A DNA stretch of 64,000 bases from Pseudodesulfovibrio cashew (GCF_009762795.1 NZ_CP046400.1:434001-498000), one strand, 5' to 3'; counted from the stretch's first letter, positions 1 to 9,804 are shown. Translations and numbers: made by a program. The notes: a model not told the origin generated them from the sequence alone.

Positions 1-113
1 CGCCGCCAGGACCCTCGTCCGCTTCAGCGAAGGGCATACTGCCCACACTGCTCTCGTTTGTCAACGATTTTTAAAAATATTTTTAACCACTCTCAACCAA
101 TTAAAATCATTGG

Positions 114-1397
114 CTATTTACTGGACAACATAACCCGCTTCCCCTTGCGGGAAAGCCAAACCAGAGGGAGACCGCGATAAGATAGCCCCACCCCACCCTT
201 GCCGGACTGGAAGGAAACACTCTGCCCTGATACCAAACGCGCAAGGGGCTCGACCTCATCCACATTCAGTATGTCCACCATACCGCCTTTTACCGTCCTC
301 GGCAGCAGGACGCGGGCCATGCCGTCGGGCCGAAAAGTGGCTCGGTCGCCGCGCCCAGCGATCTTGCCCAACAGAGCCCCCTGCCAGCGCAACGAGTCCG
401 GGATGCGAGCCAGCGCCTGGTCGTGCAGAAAAAAGACCTTGCCGCCGAAGTCATAGGTCTCGCCGGGCGGAAGGTTGCCCAGAGCCAACGTGCGCCCGCC
501 TTCAGTGCGGTCCAGCCTCAGCGGACGCCCCGGCAGTTCCCGTTTTTGCACGCGGGCACCGTCCGTTGCGCACTCCCCTCCCTTTTTCCGGAAGCGGGCC
601 AGGAAGAACCCCTGTCCCATGGACTCCTCGGCCACCCTGAGGACGCCATCCATGCCGGGCAGCAACGGCTCTCCGAAAACGAATCCCGGCGGCGGAGCAA
701 GCGGCACCAATTCGAGATCCAACGTCTCCAGCGCCCAGGCCACCTGCGCCTCGTTCTCCTCCACATTGGTCGTGCAGGTGGAAAACAGGACCGTGCCTCC
801 GGGGACGAGCATAGACGCCGCCTTTTCCAGGAGCGTCTTTTGCAAAGCTACCAGCGGAGCGGTCTTGGATTCGGACCACAACTCCATGACCTTGGGATTC
901 TTGTCCACGGTTCCCCACCCGCTGCAGGGCGGGTCGAGCTGGATGTAATCCCAGGAACAGGCCGAGAACGGCAGGTCCTGGGCCATGGCCTTGGTCGTGG
1001 CCACGTTGACGGCGCCGGTGCGGCGGAGGTTGGCCCGCAGGGTGCCCAACCGGTCGGCGGACGCTTCGGAGGCGAACACGAACCCATCGCGCCCAACCAG
1101 GCGTGAGAGCAGGCTGGTCTTGCTGCCCGGCGCGGAACACATGTCCAGCACGCTTGCCCCCGAAGGCGGATCGAGCAACAGCGGCGGCAGCATTGATGAG
1201 CGGTCCTGAATGTAGATACGGCCGAAGCGCGCGGCCAGGCTCTCCCCGAGGGGAAAAGGCTCGCGGGTCAGTTTTCGGGCCATCGGATAGAACGGTTCGG
1301 GTTCGAAGCCGAATCCCTGAGCAGAAAGTAGGGCCTCGACGACGGGAGCATCGGCCTCGCCGCATACGAGCCGGAAAGTGCGAAGTTCACTGGTCAT
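114..1397 (-). CDS. RsmB/RsmF-type 16S rRNA (cytosine-C5) methyltransferase
   Basis: A SAM-dependent RNA m5C methyltransferase of the NOL1/NOP2/Sun family, probably acting on 16S rRNA. Visible motifs are the SAM-binding DMCSAPGSKT near residues 85-94, DPPCSG near 155-160 (base-orienting cysteine) and STCTTNVEENE near 206-216, whose cysteine is the usual catalytic nucleophile. The C-terminal third resembles the RNA-binding tail of RsmF-like proteins. I chose the ATG at 1397; an in-frame TTG lies four codons upstream and neither has a strong Shine-Dalgarno site. The gene stands alone and is divergent from the next one. The family is secure; the exact target cytosine cannot be read from the sequence. 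Confidence 0.88.
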   Translation of the reverse strand: MTSELRTFRLVCGEADAPVVEALLSAQGFGFEPEPFYPMARKLTREPFPLGESLAARFGRIYIQDRSSMLPPLLLDPPSGASVLDMCSAPGSKTSLLSRLVGRDGFVFASEASADRLGTLRANLRRTGAVNVATTKAMAQDLPFSACSWDYIQLDPPCSGWGTVDKNPKVMELWSESKTAPLVALQKTLLEKAASMLVPGGTVLFSTCTTNVEENEAQVAWALETLDLELVPLAPPPGFVFGEPLLPGMDGVLRVAEESMGQGFFLARFRKKGGECATDGARVQKRELPGRPLRLDRTEGGRTLALGNLPPGETYDFGGKVFFLHDQALARIPDSLRWQGALLGKIAGRGDRATFRPDGMARVLLPRTVKGGMVDILNVDEVEPLARLVSGQSVSFQSGKGGVGLSYRGLPLVWLSRKGKRVMLSSK

Positions 1398-1541
1398 GAT
1401 GAGGTCCAATACCGTCTAGGACGACCGGAGGCAACAGCGGAACTTGCTTTGCATCCCGGTTAGGAAACTGTTACAAGACCATGCCGTGCGCCGAGCCGCA
1501 TGCGGCAATCAAAACGAAACCATCCCCCAACGGAGGAGTAT

Positions 1542-3209
1542 ATGTTGAATCGACGTTTCGTCCTGTCCTTGACCACGTTGCTGGCGGTCCTGCTGCTGGC
1601 CGTGCCGGCCCTGGCCCAGGGGACGAAGAAATATGCGGTATTTCCGTTCACCTATAACGGACCCAAAAAATACAGCTACTTTCCCAAGGCATTCCAGGCC
1701 AGCCTGAACAACGACCTGGAATGGCCGGGGCACGCCGAGCCCGCCGGCGACAGCGTCATCGATGGCGTGGCAACGCCTTCGGGAACTGCGGATTCCATCA
1801 AGACGCTGCGCAGCATCGGCATCGACTACCTGGTAACCGGTTCCATCGCCATCCTGGACAGGGAAGCCAACCTCAAGATCACCGCAGTGGGTGTTGACGG
1901 CTCCTCCTGGGAGAGGACAGGCCAGATGCCCATTGACGAGATCACCCCCTGGCTGGACGAACAGAGCGGCATGATCATGGGTGACGTGTTCCAGCGTCCC
2001 GGCTACGGCTCCGCCGAGACCAAGGGTGATCAGGAAGACATCAAGGACAGGGTACAGGCCCCCACCAATCCCGCTATCCTCGCCGCCAACGACGACTCCT
2101 ATCGTTCCGACACCCTGAACCCGCAGTTCCGCTATGAAGGCGGCACCCAGGCCGAGGGAAGATGGAGAAGCCAGACTTTCCGTTTCTTTTCCACCAGCAT
2201 GGTCGTTGAAGACGGCGACGGTGATGGCCGAAACGAAGTTTTCATCCTGCACAACGACGGCATCTCCGCCTACCGTTTCAATGGCGGCAAGCTCGAGCAC
2301 CTGGACTCCATGACACTGGCCCCCAACACCCAGTACCTCCGCCTGGAGATTGCCGACGTGAACAGGGACGGTATCAAGGAACTCATCGTGGGAACCTATG
2401 TGAGCCAGTACCGGAGCCAGATCAAGGCGCCCGAGGGCTACCCCAGATCCTATATCCTGAGCTTTGAAGGCGACAAATTCAAATACCTCGCCAAGGGCAT
2501 CAAACTGTTCCTCGGCGTTCTGCGTATTCCGCCCACCTACATGCCCGTGATGGTCGCCCAGAAAAAGGGCCGCCGTCACCTCTTCGACAACCACATGTAC
2601 GAGGCACTCCTCAAGGACGGCGAGATCGTCAAAGGCCAGCCCGTGTCCATCCCGCCGTGGGGCAACGTCTACAACATGGTCTATCTGCCCGACGGCTTCG
2701 GATACCGCTACGTGATCCTCGACGATTTCCACAAACTCATCGTCTACAGCCAGACCATGGAGCGGCTCTACTCGTCCGACAATGACACCTTCAACAGTTC
2801 GGGTACCGGCATCGAATACAGCGACAAGCCTGAAGGCATGGGCCCCGGCACGGTGGACGAGGTCGTCTCCACCTACAACGTTCCCTTCCGCATGCTGACC
2901 GCCTCATTGACCACCAAGGGCAAGCATGAACTGCTGGCCAACAAGGACCTCTCCATCGCGGCCCAGTTCTTCGAGCGGTTCAAGTACTACTCCCAGGGCG
3001 AGATCCACTCCCTGGCCTGGGACGGCGTCGGCCTGAACATGGCCTGGAAGACCAGGCGCATCAAGGGGCAGGTCTGCGACATGGCCCTGGCCGATCTGAA
3101 CAACGACGGCAAGAAGCAGCTCTGCGTACTGCTCAACACGTTCCCGGGCGGGCTGGGCTTCTCCAAACGCAAGACCGTGGTTCTGGCCTACGACCTGAAC
3201 ACCGATTAG
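1542..3209 (+). CDS. Exported FG-GAP/VCBS repeat protein
   Basis: A secreted or periplasmic protein of about 555 residues with no assigned function. The start is the ATG at 1542, preceded by GGAGGAG at 1532-1538; the reading frame stays open further upstream but without a ribosome site. An N-terminal signal peptide ends near PALAQG. The middle and C-terminal parts carry FG-GAP/VCBS-like calcium-loop motifs: DGDGDGRNE near residue 223, DVNRDGIKE near 271 and DLNNDGKKQ near 517, typical of beta-propeller blades. The N-terminal domain, with a short stretch after VTGSIAIL, resembles periplasmic domains that sense or bind ligands, but I cannot name a partner. It is monocistronic, with an intrinsic terminator directly after the stop. 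Confidence 0.75.
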   Translation: MLNRRFVLSLTTLLAVLLLAVPALAQGTKKYAVFPFTYNGPKKYSYFPKAFQASLNNDLEWPGHAEPAGDSVIDGVATPSGTADSIKTLRSIGIDYLVTGSIAILDREANLKITAVGVDGSSWERTGQMPIDEITPWLDEQSGMIMGDVFQRPGYGSAETKGDQEDIKDRVQAPTNPAILAANDDSYRSDTLNPQFRYEGGTQAEGRWRSQTFRFFSTSMVVEDGDGDGRNEVFILHNDGISAYRFNGGKLEHLDSMTLAPNTQYLRLEIADVNRDGIKELIVGTYVSQYRSQIKAPEGYPRSYILSFEGDKFKYLAKGIKLFLGVLRIPPTYMPVMVAQKKGRRHLFDNHMYEALLKDGEIVKGQPVSIPPWGNVYNMVYLPDGFGYRYVILDDFHKLIVYSQTMERLYSSDNDTFNSSGTGIEYSDKPEGMGPGTVDEVVSTYNVPFRMLTASLTTKGKHELLANKDLSIAAQFFERFKYYSQGEIHSLAWDGVGLNMAWKTRRIKGQVCDMALADLNNDGKKQLCVLLNTFPGGLGFSKRKTVVLAYDLNTD

Positions 3210-3216
3210 CAAACCC

Positions 3217-3247
3217 GGCGGACGGCGTAAGAACCGTCCGCCTTTTT
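3217..3247 (+). terminator. Intrinsic terminator after the FG-GAP gene
   Basis: Inverted repeat GGCGGACGG ... CCGTCCGCC followed by a run of five T. It begins eight bases after the stop codon and separates the FG-GAP protein gene from the dct operon. Confidence 0.9.
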
Positions 3248-3274
3248 CTTTACCCAAACGATGAGAGAGGACCG

Positions 3275-4288
3275 ATGAAAAAACTGATCACCCTGACGGC
3301 GACCATGGCGCTGCTGGCGCTCATGGCCGTCTCCGCCCTGGCCGGAACGACCCTGACCTACGCCAACTTCCCGCCCGCGCCCACCTTCCCCTGCGTCCAG
3401 ATGGAACGCTGGGCCAAGGAAGTGGAGAAACGCACCGGCGGCGAGGTCTCCATCCAGACGTTCCCCGGCTCCACCCTGCTCGGCCCCAAGAACATGCTGC
3501 GCGGCGTCCAGACCGGCCAGGCGGATATCGGCTGCCTGAGCCTGGCATACTACCCCGGCGTGTTCCCGGTCATGTCCGCCGTGAACCTGCCCGTGGCCTT
3601 CACCTCCACCGAGGTGGCCAGCCTGGTCATGTGGGACCTGTTCACCAAGTACCAACCCGCCGAGTTCAAGGACGTCAAGGTGCTCACGCTTTTCACTTCG
3701 GCTCCGTCCCACGTCATGAGCAAGACGCCCGTCAAGACCCTGGCCGACCTCAAGGGGCTTGAGCTGCGGGCCTCGGGCACCATCCTCCAGATCCTCGGCA
3801 ACCTTGGCGCCCAGGGCGTGGGCATGCCCATGTCCCAGACCCCGGAAGCCCTCCAGAAGGGTGTGGTCAAAGGCCTCGTGTCGTCCTACGACGTGCTCAA
3901 GGACATGAATTTCGCCGAGACCTGCCGCTATGAGACGGTCACCAACCTGCCCGTGTACCCGTTCGCGGTGATCATGAACAAGGCGCGCTGGGAGTCCCTG
4001 TCCTACAACGCCAAGAAGGTCCTGAACGAGCTCGCCCCCGAGCAGGCCCGCTGGACCGGCAAGTACCTGGACGACTACACAAGCCAGGCCCTGGCCTGGG
4101 GCAAGGAAAAGTACCAGATCGAAGAGTTCACCCTGACTCCCGCCGAGTACGCGGAGATCAAGGCCAAGAGCTCCGGTCTGGTTGACGCCTGGAAGGAAGG
4201 CGCGGCCAAGGCCGGAGCCGATGCCGACGCCGTCCTGGCCGACATGCTCTCCCTGAAACAGAAATACGAAACCGAACTCGGCAAGTAG
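3275..4288 (+). CDS. dctP: TRAP transporter substrate-binding protein (DctP family)
   Basis: Periplasmic solute receptor of a TRAP transporter, about 337 residues, normal for DctP proteins. A signal peptide ends near VSALAG. The mature part starts TTLTYANFPP and contains the family pattern of a G-x-Q-A-D-I segment (TGQADIGC) and the linker region around MNKARWESL. TRAP receptors usually bind organic acids through a conserved arginine; the ligand cannot be read here. GAGAGGA lies just before the ATG. It is followed by a strong terminator and then by dctQ and dctM, so it is probably made in excess over the membrane subunits. The downstream biotin genes hint at a carboxylate linked to that pathway, which is only inference. 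Confidence 0.92.
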   Translation: MKKLITLTATMALLALMAVSALAGTTLTYANFPPAPTFPCVQMERWAKEVEKRTGGEVSIQTFPGSTLLGPKNMLRGVQTGQADIGCLSLAYYPGVFPVMSAVNLPVAFTSTEVASLVMWDLFTKYQPAEFKDVKVLTLFTSAPSHVMSKTPVKTLADLKGLELRASGTILQILGNLGAQGVGMPMSQTPEALQKGVVKGLVSSYDVLKDMNFAETCRYETVTNLPVYPFAVIMNKARWESLSYNAKKVLNELAPEQARWTGKYLDDYTSQALAWGKEKYQIEEFTLTPAEYAEIKAKSSGLVDAWKEGAAKAGADADAVLADMLSLKQKYETELGK

Positions 4289-4298
4289 ATCAAACCCA

Positions 4299-4335
4299 AC
4301 GCCCCCCTGCCGGACGGGCAGGGGGGCGTTTTTTT
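4299..4335 (+). terminator. Terminator between dctP and dctQ
   Basis: A GC-rich hairpin (ACGCCCCCCTGCC, loop GGAC, GGGCAGGGGGGCGT) followed by seven T. The T-run ends only four bases before the dctQ start codon, so permease expression must depend on read-through. Confidence 0.9.
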
Positions 4336-4339
4336 CGTC

Positions 4340-4828
4340 ATGATTGATACACTTGATGCAATCAGCCGGCATATTTCCCGTGGTCTGGCCTTCCTGGCAG
4401 GCCTCTTTCTCGTGGGCATGATGCTCCTGGCCTGCGCCAACATGGTTCTTCGCGCGGTCTGGGTGCCGGTGCAGGGCACCTTCGAGCTCATGGGCTTCAT
4501 GGGCGCGGTGGTGGCGGCCTTCTCCCTGGGATTCGCCCAGCGGGAAAAGGCGCACATCGCCGTGGGTATCCTCCTGGCCCGGTTCCCGGCCCGGGTCCGC
4601 AGACTGGCCGACGCCCTGACCTCGGCTGTCTCCAGCGGCTTCTTCATCCTCTGCGGCATGGAAACCTGGAAATGGGCGTCCTTCCTGGTCCAGACTGGCG
4701 AGGTCTCGGAGACCCTCCAGATCACCTACTATCCTTTCGTGTTCGCAGCGTCGGCAGGCTGCATGGCCCTGGCCTTTGTCCTGCTCGTGGACACACTCAA
4801 AACCCTGACTGCTGAGAAGGTGCAGTAA
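4340..4828 (+). CDS. dctQ: TRAP transporter small permease (DctQ family)
   Basis: Small integral membrane subunit of the TRAP transporter, 162 residues with four predicted membrane segments, the standard DctQ size and topology. It pairs with the large DctM permease to take ligand from DctP in a sodium-dependent way (family knowledge). The ATG at 4340 follows directly on the terminator T-run and has no free Shine-Dalgarno sequence; the G-rich right arm of the hairpin is the only purine-rich stretch near it. The stop codon overlaps the dctM start by one base (TAATG), pointing to translational coupling. Confidence 0.9.
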   Translation: MIDTLDAISRHISRGLAFLAGLFLVGMMLLACANMVLRAVWVPVQGTFELMGFMGAVVAAFSLGFAQREKAHIAVGILLARFPARVRRLADALTSAVSSGFFILCGMETWKWASFLVQTGEVSETLQITYYPFVFAASAGCMALAFVLLVDTLKTLTAEKVQ

Positions 4829-6132
4829 TGGACCCGATTACCGCCGGCATACTCGGCACTCTCCTGCTCCTGGCAGCCATCTTTTTCCTGCGAATCCCCG
4901 TGGCCTTCGCCATGGCGCTGATCGGCTTCGGCGGCTTTGCCTACGTCCTCAACTGGAACGCGGCCACGGGCATGCTCGGCACCGAGCTCTGGAACGTCTT
5001 TTCCAAATACGGCCTGACCGTCATCCCCCTCTTCATCCTCATGGGCCAGATCTGCTTCTACTCGGGGGTCAACGAGCGGCTCTACAAGTCGGCCTACGCC
5101 TGGATGGGCGAAATCAGGGGCGGCATCGCCATGACCACCATCCTGGCCTGCGCCGGGTTCGCGGCCATCTGCGGGTCCAACTCGGCCACGGCCGCGACCA
5201 TGTCCACCGTGGCCCTGCCCGAGATGAAGAAATTCCGCTACAATCCGATCCTGTCCACCGGCTCCGTGGCTGCCGGAGCGACCCTGGGCGTGGTCATCCC
5301 GCCCTCCGTGGTCCTGATCATCATCGGACTCCAGACCTCCCAGTCCATCGCCCAGCTTTTCGTGGGCGGCATGATCCCCGGCATCCTGCTGACCGCGCTC
5401 TTCCTCGGCACGGTCTGGTACCTCTGCCGCCGCCACCCGGACTGGGGCCCGGCAGGTCCCAAGACCACCTTCCGCGAAAAGCTGGCCTCCCTGCCCGGCT
5501 CCATCGAGATGGTCATCCTTTTCTTCCTGGTCATGGGCGGCCTGTTCCTGGGCTTCTTCACTCCCACGGAAGCGGGCGCGGCGGGCGCGGCCCTGGCCCT
5601 GCTCATCTCCGTGGTTTCCGGCGGCATGACGGTGAAGAAGTTCTGGCTGGCCGTGAACGACACGCTCAAGATTTCCTGCATGATCATGGTCATCGTGCTC
5701 GGCGCGGTCCTGTTCGGGCGCTTCCTGGCCATCACCCGGCTGCCTTTCGAGGCCGCCAACTACGTGGCCGCCCTGCCCGTGCCGCCCATGCTCATCATCA
5801 CGGTCATCTGCCTGATCTACGTGGTCGGCGGCATGGTCATGGACGCCCTGGCCCTGCTGCTGGTGACCATCCCCATCTTCTTCCCCGTGGTCACGGCCAT
5901 GGGCTACGACCCGCTCTGGTTCGGCGTGCTCATCACCGTGGTCACCACCATGGGCGCCATCACCCCGCCCGTGGGCGTGAACATGTTCATCGTCGCCTCC
6001 ATGTCCAAGGATGTGACCATGACCCAGGTGTTCAAGGGCGTGACCTACTTCATGGCCGCCTATTGCATCTGCGTGGCCCTGCTCATGGCTTTCCCCGGCC
6101 TGGTCACCTATGTGCCGGGATTGATGCGGTGA
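4828..6132 (+). CDS. dctM: TRAP transporter large permease (DctM family)
   Basis: Large membrane subunit of the TRAP transporter, 434 residues with about twelve hydrophobic segments, as usual for DctM. Typical stretches are the early [14 protein letters not shown], the [10 protein letters not shown] loop and the late [12 protein letters not shown] motif common to the family. It performs the sodium-coupled translocation step with DctQ. The start overlaps the dctQ stop, and its own TGA overlaps the GTG start of the next gene (GTGA), so the transporter and the biotin enzyme are probably translated as a coupled pair. Confidence 0.93.
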   Translation: MDPITAGILGTLLLLAAIFFLRIPVAFAMALIGFGGFAYVLNWNAATGMLGTELWNVFSKYGLTVIPLFILMGQICFYSGVNERLYKSAYAWMGEIRGGIAMTTILACAGFAAICGSNSATAATMSTVALPEMKKFRYNPILSTGSVAAGATLGVVIPPSVVLIIIGLQTSQSIAQLFVGGMIPGILLTALFLGTVWYLCRRHPDWGPAGPKTTFREKLASLPGSIEMVILFFLVMGGLFLGFFTPTEAGAAGAALALLISVVSGGMTVKKFWLAVNDTLKISCMIMVIVLGAVLFGRFLAITRLPFEAANYVAALPVPPMLIITVICLIYVVGGMVMDALALLLVTIPIFFPVVTAMGYDPLWFGVLITVVTTMGAITPPVGVNMFIVASMSKDVTMTQVFKGVTYFMAAYCICVALLMAFPGLVTYVPGLMR

Positions 6133-8129
6133 CGAAAGGCTTCTTTGTCACCGGCACCGACACCGGTGTCGGCAAGACCAGGGTCACTGCGCTTCTCCTC
6201 CGGGCACTGCTGGACGCCGGGCATCCGGCCCTTGCCGTCAAGGCGATACAAACGGGATGCCGGGAGACTGCCGATGGCCTGCAAGCCGAGGACGTGGAGA
6301 TCTATGCCAATTACGCCGGCGACCATTTCCCGGACGGCTATCCCGACGCCTGCTGCCGGAAGTTCCTCCCGGCCTGCTCTCCGCACCTGGCAGCGGAGTT
6401 GAGCGGCGTTTCGATCGATCCGGACCGCCTGGCCGACGAAATTCGCGGCATGGCGGAAGGACATACCCCGGTGCTGGTAGAAGGCGCGGGGGGAGCGGCC
6501 GTGCCGCTGGGCAACGGCGCGACCACCCTGGACCTCATGCAACGCCTTGACCTGCCGGTCATCATCGTGGCCGACAACAAGCTCGGCATGATCAACCACG
6601 CTCTTATGACCGTAGAGGCAGTGCGCGACAGGGGCCTTAGCGTAGCCGGAGTGGTCGTCAACAACACCACCCCGGCGAACCGGGAAGACGCATTCCTGCG
6701 CCGGGACAACGTCGCGGCCATCGCCGAATACGGAGAAGTCCCCATCCTGGCCGACATCCCCCATTCCGCCGCCCGTACGAACGCCGACCCAGCCTGCCCC
6801 AACCCCATGGACGGAGCGCTCGCCTCCCTTTTGCTCGAGCCTGAACCGCCGTCCGATGATCTGGATTTCGACCGCACCCACCTGTGGCACCCTTATACTT
6901 CGGCCACCCGGCCACTGCCCGCCACCAAGGTCGTCGCAGCCCGAGGCACCCGCCTCGTCCTGAAAGACGGCAGCGAATTGGTGGACGGCATGGCCTCCTG
7001 GTGGTGCGCGGTCCACGGTTACAACCACCCGGCCCTGAACCGGGCCGCCCGGGAACAGATCGGGCGCATGTCCCATGTCATGTTCGGCGGCCTGACCCAC
7101 GAACCGGCGGTGGAACTGGGCCGCGCCCTGATCGGCATGGCCCCCGAGGGCCTCGACCACTGCTTCCTGGCCGACTCGGGCTCGGTGAGCGTCGAAGTCG
7201 CCATCAAGATGGCGCTGCAATACATGCAGGCCTCGGGACGAACGGAGCGCACCAAACTTTTCACCGTGCGCGGCGGTTACCATGGGGACACCTGCGGCTG
7301 CATGTCCGTCTGCGATCCGGACGGCGGCATGCATCACCTGTTTTCCGGCCTGCTGCCCAGGCAGGTCTTTGCGCCGCGCCCCGACTGCCGTTTCGGCGCG
7401 GAGTATGATCCTTCCTCCCTGGCCCAGGCGCGGGACGTGTTCGAGAGGCACGCACGGGAAATAGCCGCCATCATAGTCGAACCCATCGTGCAGGGGGCGG
7501 GCGGCATGCGCTTCTACCACCCGGACTACCTGCGCGGCCTCAGGGAACTGGCCGACGAACACGGCGTGCTCCTGATCCTGGATGAGATCGCCACCGGCTT
7601 CGGTCGGACAGGCAAACTCTTCGCCTGCCAATGGGCGGACGTCGTCCCGGACATCATGTGCGTGGGCAAGGCCCTTTCCGGCGGCTATATGACCCTGGCG
7701 GCAACCCTGGCCACACGGGACGTGGCCGACACCATTTCCGCCGATGGAGGCGTGCTCATGCATGGCCCCACCTTCATGGGGAACCCGCTGGCATGTGCCG
7801 TGGCCAAGGCGAGCCTCGACATCCTCCGGCAGAACGCGTGGCAGACGCAGGTCCGGGAAATCGAAGGCTGGCTTGAGCACAGCCTGGAGGGATGCCGTTC
7901 GCTGGCGGACGTCACCGATGTCCGGGTCCTGGGCGCCATCGGCGTGGTCGAACTGAAGCACCAAGTCAACGTGCAGGAAATCCAAAAATTCTTCATCAGC
8001 CGAGGCGTATGGCTGCGCCCCTTCGGAAAACTCTTGTACGCCATGCCCCCATACATCATCAGCCGCGATGAAGTGGCCAGATTGGGGAAGGCCATATTCG
8101 ACGCCATCGCGACCGGACGACACGTTTAA
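6129..8129 (+). CDS. bioDA: Fused dethiobiotin synthetase / DAPA aminotransferase (BioD-BioA)
   Basis: One 666-residue chain carrying two consecutive biotin enzymes. Residues about 1-225 are BioD: P-loop GTDTGVGKT near residue 9 and [11 protein letters not shown] near 118. Residues about 240-666 are BioA, the PLP aminotransferase that makes 7,8-diaminopelargonate from KAPA with [13 protein letters not shown] near 250, YHGDTCG near 382, [11 protein letters not shown], and the PLP lysine in [10 protein letters not shown] near 513. The start is taken as the GTG at 6129, which gives a normal BioD N-terminus and overlaps the dctM stop. The frame opens earlier but would add 22 unrelated residues. 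The order is reversed relative to the pathway (BioA acts before BioD). BioD-BioA fusions are known from plants and fungi and occur in some bacteria. Confidence 0.93.
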   Translation: MTKGFFVTGTDTGVGKTRVTALLLRALLDAGHPALAVKAIQTGCRETADGLQAEDVEIYANYAGDHFPDGYPDACCRKFLPACSPHLAAELSGVSIDPDRLADEIRGMAEGHTPVLVEGAGGAAVPLGNGATTLDLMQRLDLPVIIVADNKLGMINHALMTVEAVRDRGLSVAGVVVNNTTPANREDAFLRRDNVAAIAEYGEVPILADIPHSAARTNADPACPNPMDGALASLLLEPEPPSDDLDFDRTHLWHPYTSATRPLPATKVVAARGTRLVLKDGSELVDGMASWWCAVHGYNHPALNRAAREQIGRMSHVMFGGLTHEPAVELGRALIGMAPEGLDHCFLADSGSVSVEVAIKMALQYMQASGRTERTKLFTVRGGYHGDTCGCMSVCDPDGGMHHLFSGLLPRQVFAPRPDCRFGAEYDPSSLAQARDVFERHAREIAAIIVEPIVQGAGGMRFYHPDYLRGLRELADEHGVLLILDEIATGFGRTGKLFACQWADVVPDIMCVGKALSGGYMTLAATLATRDVADTISADGGVLMHGPTFMGNPLACAVAKASLDILRQNAWQTQVREIEGWLEHSLEGCRSLADVTDVRVLGAIGVVELKHQVNVQEIQKFFISRGVWLRPFGKLLYAMPPYIISRDEVARLGKAIFDAIATGRHV

Positions 8130-8141
8130 CAAGGACACACC

Positions 8142-9464
8142 ATGGAATTGCTCGCCCTCTACTGCGCCCTGTTCATCGGAATGGGGGTCTACGAATACAT
8201 CAAGCGCAAGGATTTCCGCGAATTCGTATTGGCAGGCCGCCGATCAGGCGCGGGCGTTGTCAGTCTATCCATCGTGGCCTCCTGCGTGGGGGCCTCGGCA
8301 ACCATCGGCATGACGGGCCTCGCCTTCAAGGTAGGAACCCCGGCATTCTGGTGGCTCGGCTCGGGCGCAGCCGGACTGCTGCTCCTCAGCGCCTTCCTGG
8401 CAGCCAAGGTACGGAGGGCAAACGTCTATACCCTGCCTGACATGGCCGAACGGTTCATCGCTCCCCCGGCCCGCAAGCTCATGGCGTTGATCATCATTCC
8501 GGCCTGGGCCTCCATCCTGGCGGCCCAGTACATCGCTGCGGCCAAAGTGGCGGTATCCCTGTCGGGCATGGGCTACACCACGGCGCTCATCGCCTGCGCC
8601 GCGCTCATCACCACCTACACCGTGCTGGGCGGCCAGAACTCCATCCTCAAGAGCGACGTGGTCCAGTACGGTTTCGTGGGCCTCGGCCTGCTCCTTGCCC
8701 TCTACTATGCGGGCGCGGCCTCACCCCTGTCCCTGGCCGACGTCAACCTGGAGTTCGCCAACGAAGGCTTCCCCCTGTCCAAGTGGACCTATTTCATGCT
8801 CATCGTGGGCGGCAGCTACGTGGTCTGCCCCATGCTCTTCGGGCGGCTCTTCTCGGCCCGAGACGACAAGCAGGCCCGGCGGGGGGCATACCTCTCCGCG
8901 GCGGGCATCGCCCTGTCAGCCGTTGTCATCGTCTGCATAGGCCTGTACGCACGCGGCCTGGCCCCGGCGGGTACGGATGCGGACGCCATCCTTACCCGGG
9001 TCATCCCGGACATCATGCCTGCCTGGGCCAGGGTGGCGCTGCTCTTCGCCCTGCTCTCCACCATCGTCTCGTCGGCGGATTCCTGCCTTTTCACGGCGGG
9101 CACGGTGCTGGAGCACGACCTGCTGAACGGACGCAAGGTCGGCCGCTGCCGCCTGGGCATGCTCGCCATCGGCCTCGGCGCCGTCGTCATCGCCCAGTCA
9201 GGCGGTTCCATCCTCTCCCTGCTGCTGGCCGCCAACGACATCTACGTCTGCGGCGTGGTGGCTCCCATGTTCGTAGCCATCCTGGCCAACGGCAAAAGGG
9301 AGCTCAACGTGCGCACCATGCTGCTGGCCATCGTTGCCGGCGGCTGTCTCGGCATCGGCGCCGCATACACCGGGGACAAGATATACAGCTATCTCGGTGT
9401 GGGTGTGTCCATGGCCCTCTCACTGGCCGCGCTGCTCCAACCGCGCCTCGCCACAGCCCGGTAA
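8142..9464 (+). CDS. Sodium:solute symporter family protein
   Basis: A 440-residue membrane protein of the SSS family with about twelve hydrophobic segments. The N-terminal VLAGRRSGAGVVSLS and the following ASATIGMTGLAF region match the first core helices; STIVSSADSCL near residue 305 is the conserved helix that contributes to the sodium site. It imports an unknown solute with sodium. It sits 12 bases after bioDA, with AAGGA before the ATG, so it is likely in the same transcript. A vitamin or precursor is a reasonable guess from the neighbour, but the family is too broad to tell. Confidence 0.85.
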   Translation: MELLALYCALFIGMGVYEYIKRKDFREFVLAGRRSGAGVVSLSIVASCVGASATIGMTGLAFKVGTPAFWWLGSGAAGLLLLSAFLAAKVRRANVYTLPDMAERFIAPPARKLMALIIIPAWASILAAQYIAAAKVAVSLSGMGYTTALIACAALITTYTVLGGQNSILKSDVVQYGFVGLGLLLALYYAGAASPLSLADVNLEFANEGFPLSKWTYFMLIVGGSYVVCPMLFGRLFSARDDKQARRGAYLSAAGIALSAVVIVCIGLYARGLAPAGTDADAILTRVIPDIMPAWARVALLFALLSTIVSSADSCLFTAGTVLEHDLLNGRKVGRCRLGMLAIGLGAVVIAQSGGSILSLLLAANDIYVCGVVAPMFVAILANGKRELNVRTMLLAIVAGGCLGIGAAYTGDKIYSYLGVGVSMALSLAALLQPRLATAR

Positions 9465-9633
9465 CCAAAGCCCAGGCGTTCCAGCCCATCTCGTTGCTTT
9501 ATAGGTCACGCCCGGCCCAACTCCTGTTCTTCCCAGGCCTGCAAAGCCACATGTCAGGTTTGATGCAGTAATGGAAAGCCCGGCCCCGTTCCGGCCACGA
9601 AGATCGGCACGGAGGAGGAAGTTATCAAATGCG

Positions 9634-9667
9634 ACGTCCCGGCAGCCCTGCGTGGCCGCCGGGACGT
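9634..9667 (+). terminator. Strong hairpin, terminator or leader element
   Basis: Perfect 10-bp arms ACGTCCCGGC / GCCGGGACGT around a 14-base loop, followed by TTGCTTTG. The T-run is weak and the hairpin is about 170 bases from the symporter stop, so it may be a terminator or part of a structured leader. Confidence 0.5.
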
Positions 9668-9733
9668 TTGCTTTGTAGATCCTTATTCCGGAGAGCCTTG
9701 ACTGGACGCGTGGAATTTCCTAGGGTTGCACGG

Positions 9734-9758
9734 TGTTACTAAATAATATTTTGTAACA
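9734..9758. promoter_or_regulatory. Inverted repeat upstream of the metal-type ABC operon
   Basis: TGTTAC and GTAACA are separated by 13 bases in an A+T-rich stretch about 50-70 bases before the start of the binding-protein gene. This is a plausible operator. I cannot assign it to a named regulator; a ModE-like factor would be one idea given the FmdE gene in the operon. Confidence 0.4.
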
Positions 9759-9804
9759 AATTTCAGGCTCGATCTTTAAACTAATATAATTATACGGTGA
9801 ACTA

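Larger units (their letters stand above)
9465..9804. other. Non-coding stretch with a hairpin and an inverted repeat
   Basis: This 340-base gap has no convincing gene; a 30-odd-codon ORF near 9570 has no support. It holds a strong hairpin (9634-9667) and, closer to the next gene, an A+T-rich probable promoter region with an inverted repeat (9734-9758). I compared it by eye with cobalamin and molybdenum-cofactor riboswitch patterns and could not match either. Confidence 0.6.

Noticed and set aside
1..37. Possible start of a minus-strand gene (ATG at 37, reading off the left edge)
   Set aside because: Only a dozen codons are visible and the ribosome site is poor, so it cannot be supported.
3210..6128. 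BirA-type biotin operator before the dct-bio operon
   Set aside because: No TTGTAAACC/GGTTTACAA-type repeat was seen.
6108..8138. A 676-codon open frame antisense to the BioD-BioA gene
   Set aside because: The translation has no motif, and the sense frame has all BioD and BioA motifs.
9465..9804. Cobalamin or molybdenum-cofactor riboswitch before the FecBCD-FmdE genes
   Set aside because: The conserved boxes of these classes could not be found; only a hairpin and an inverted repeat are visible.
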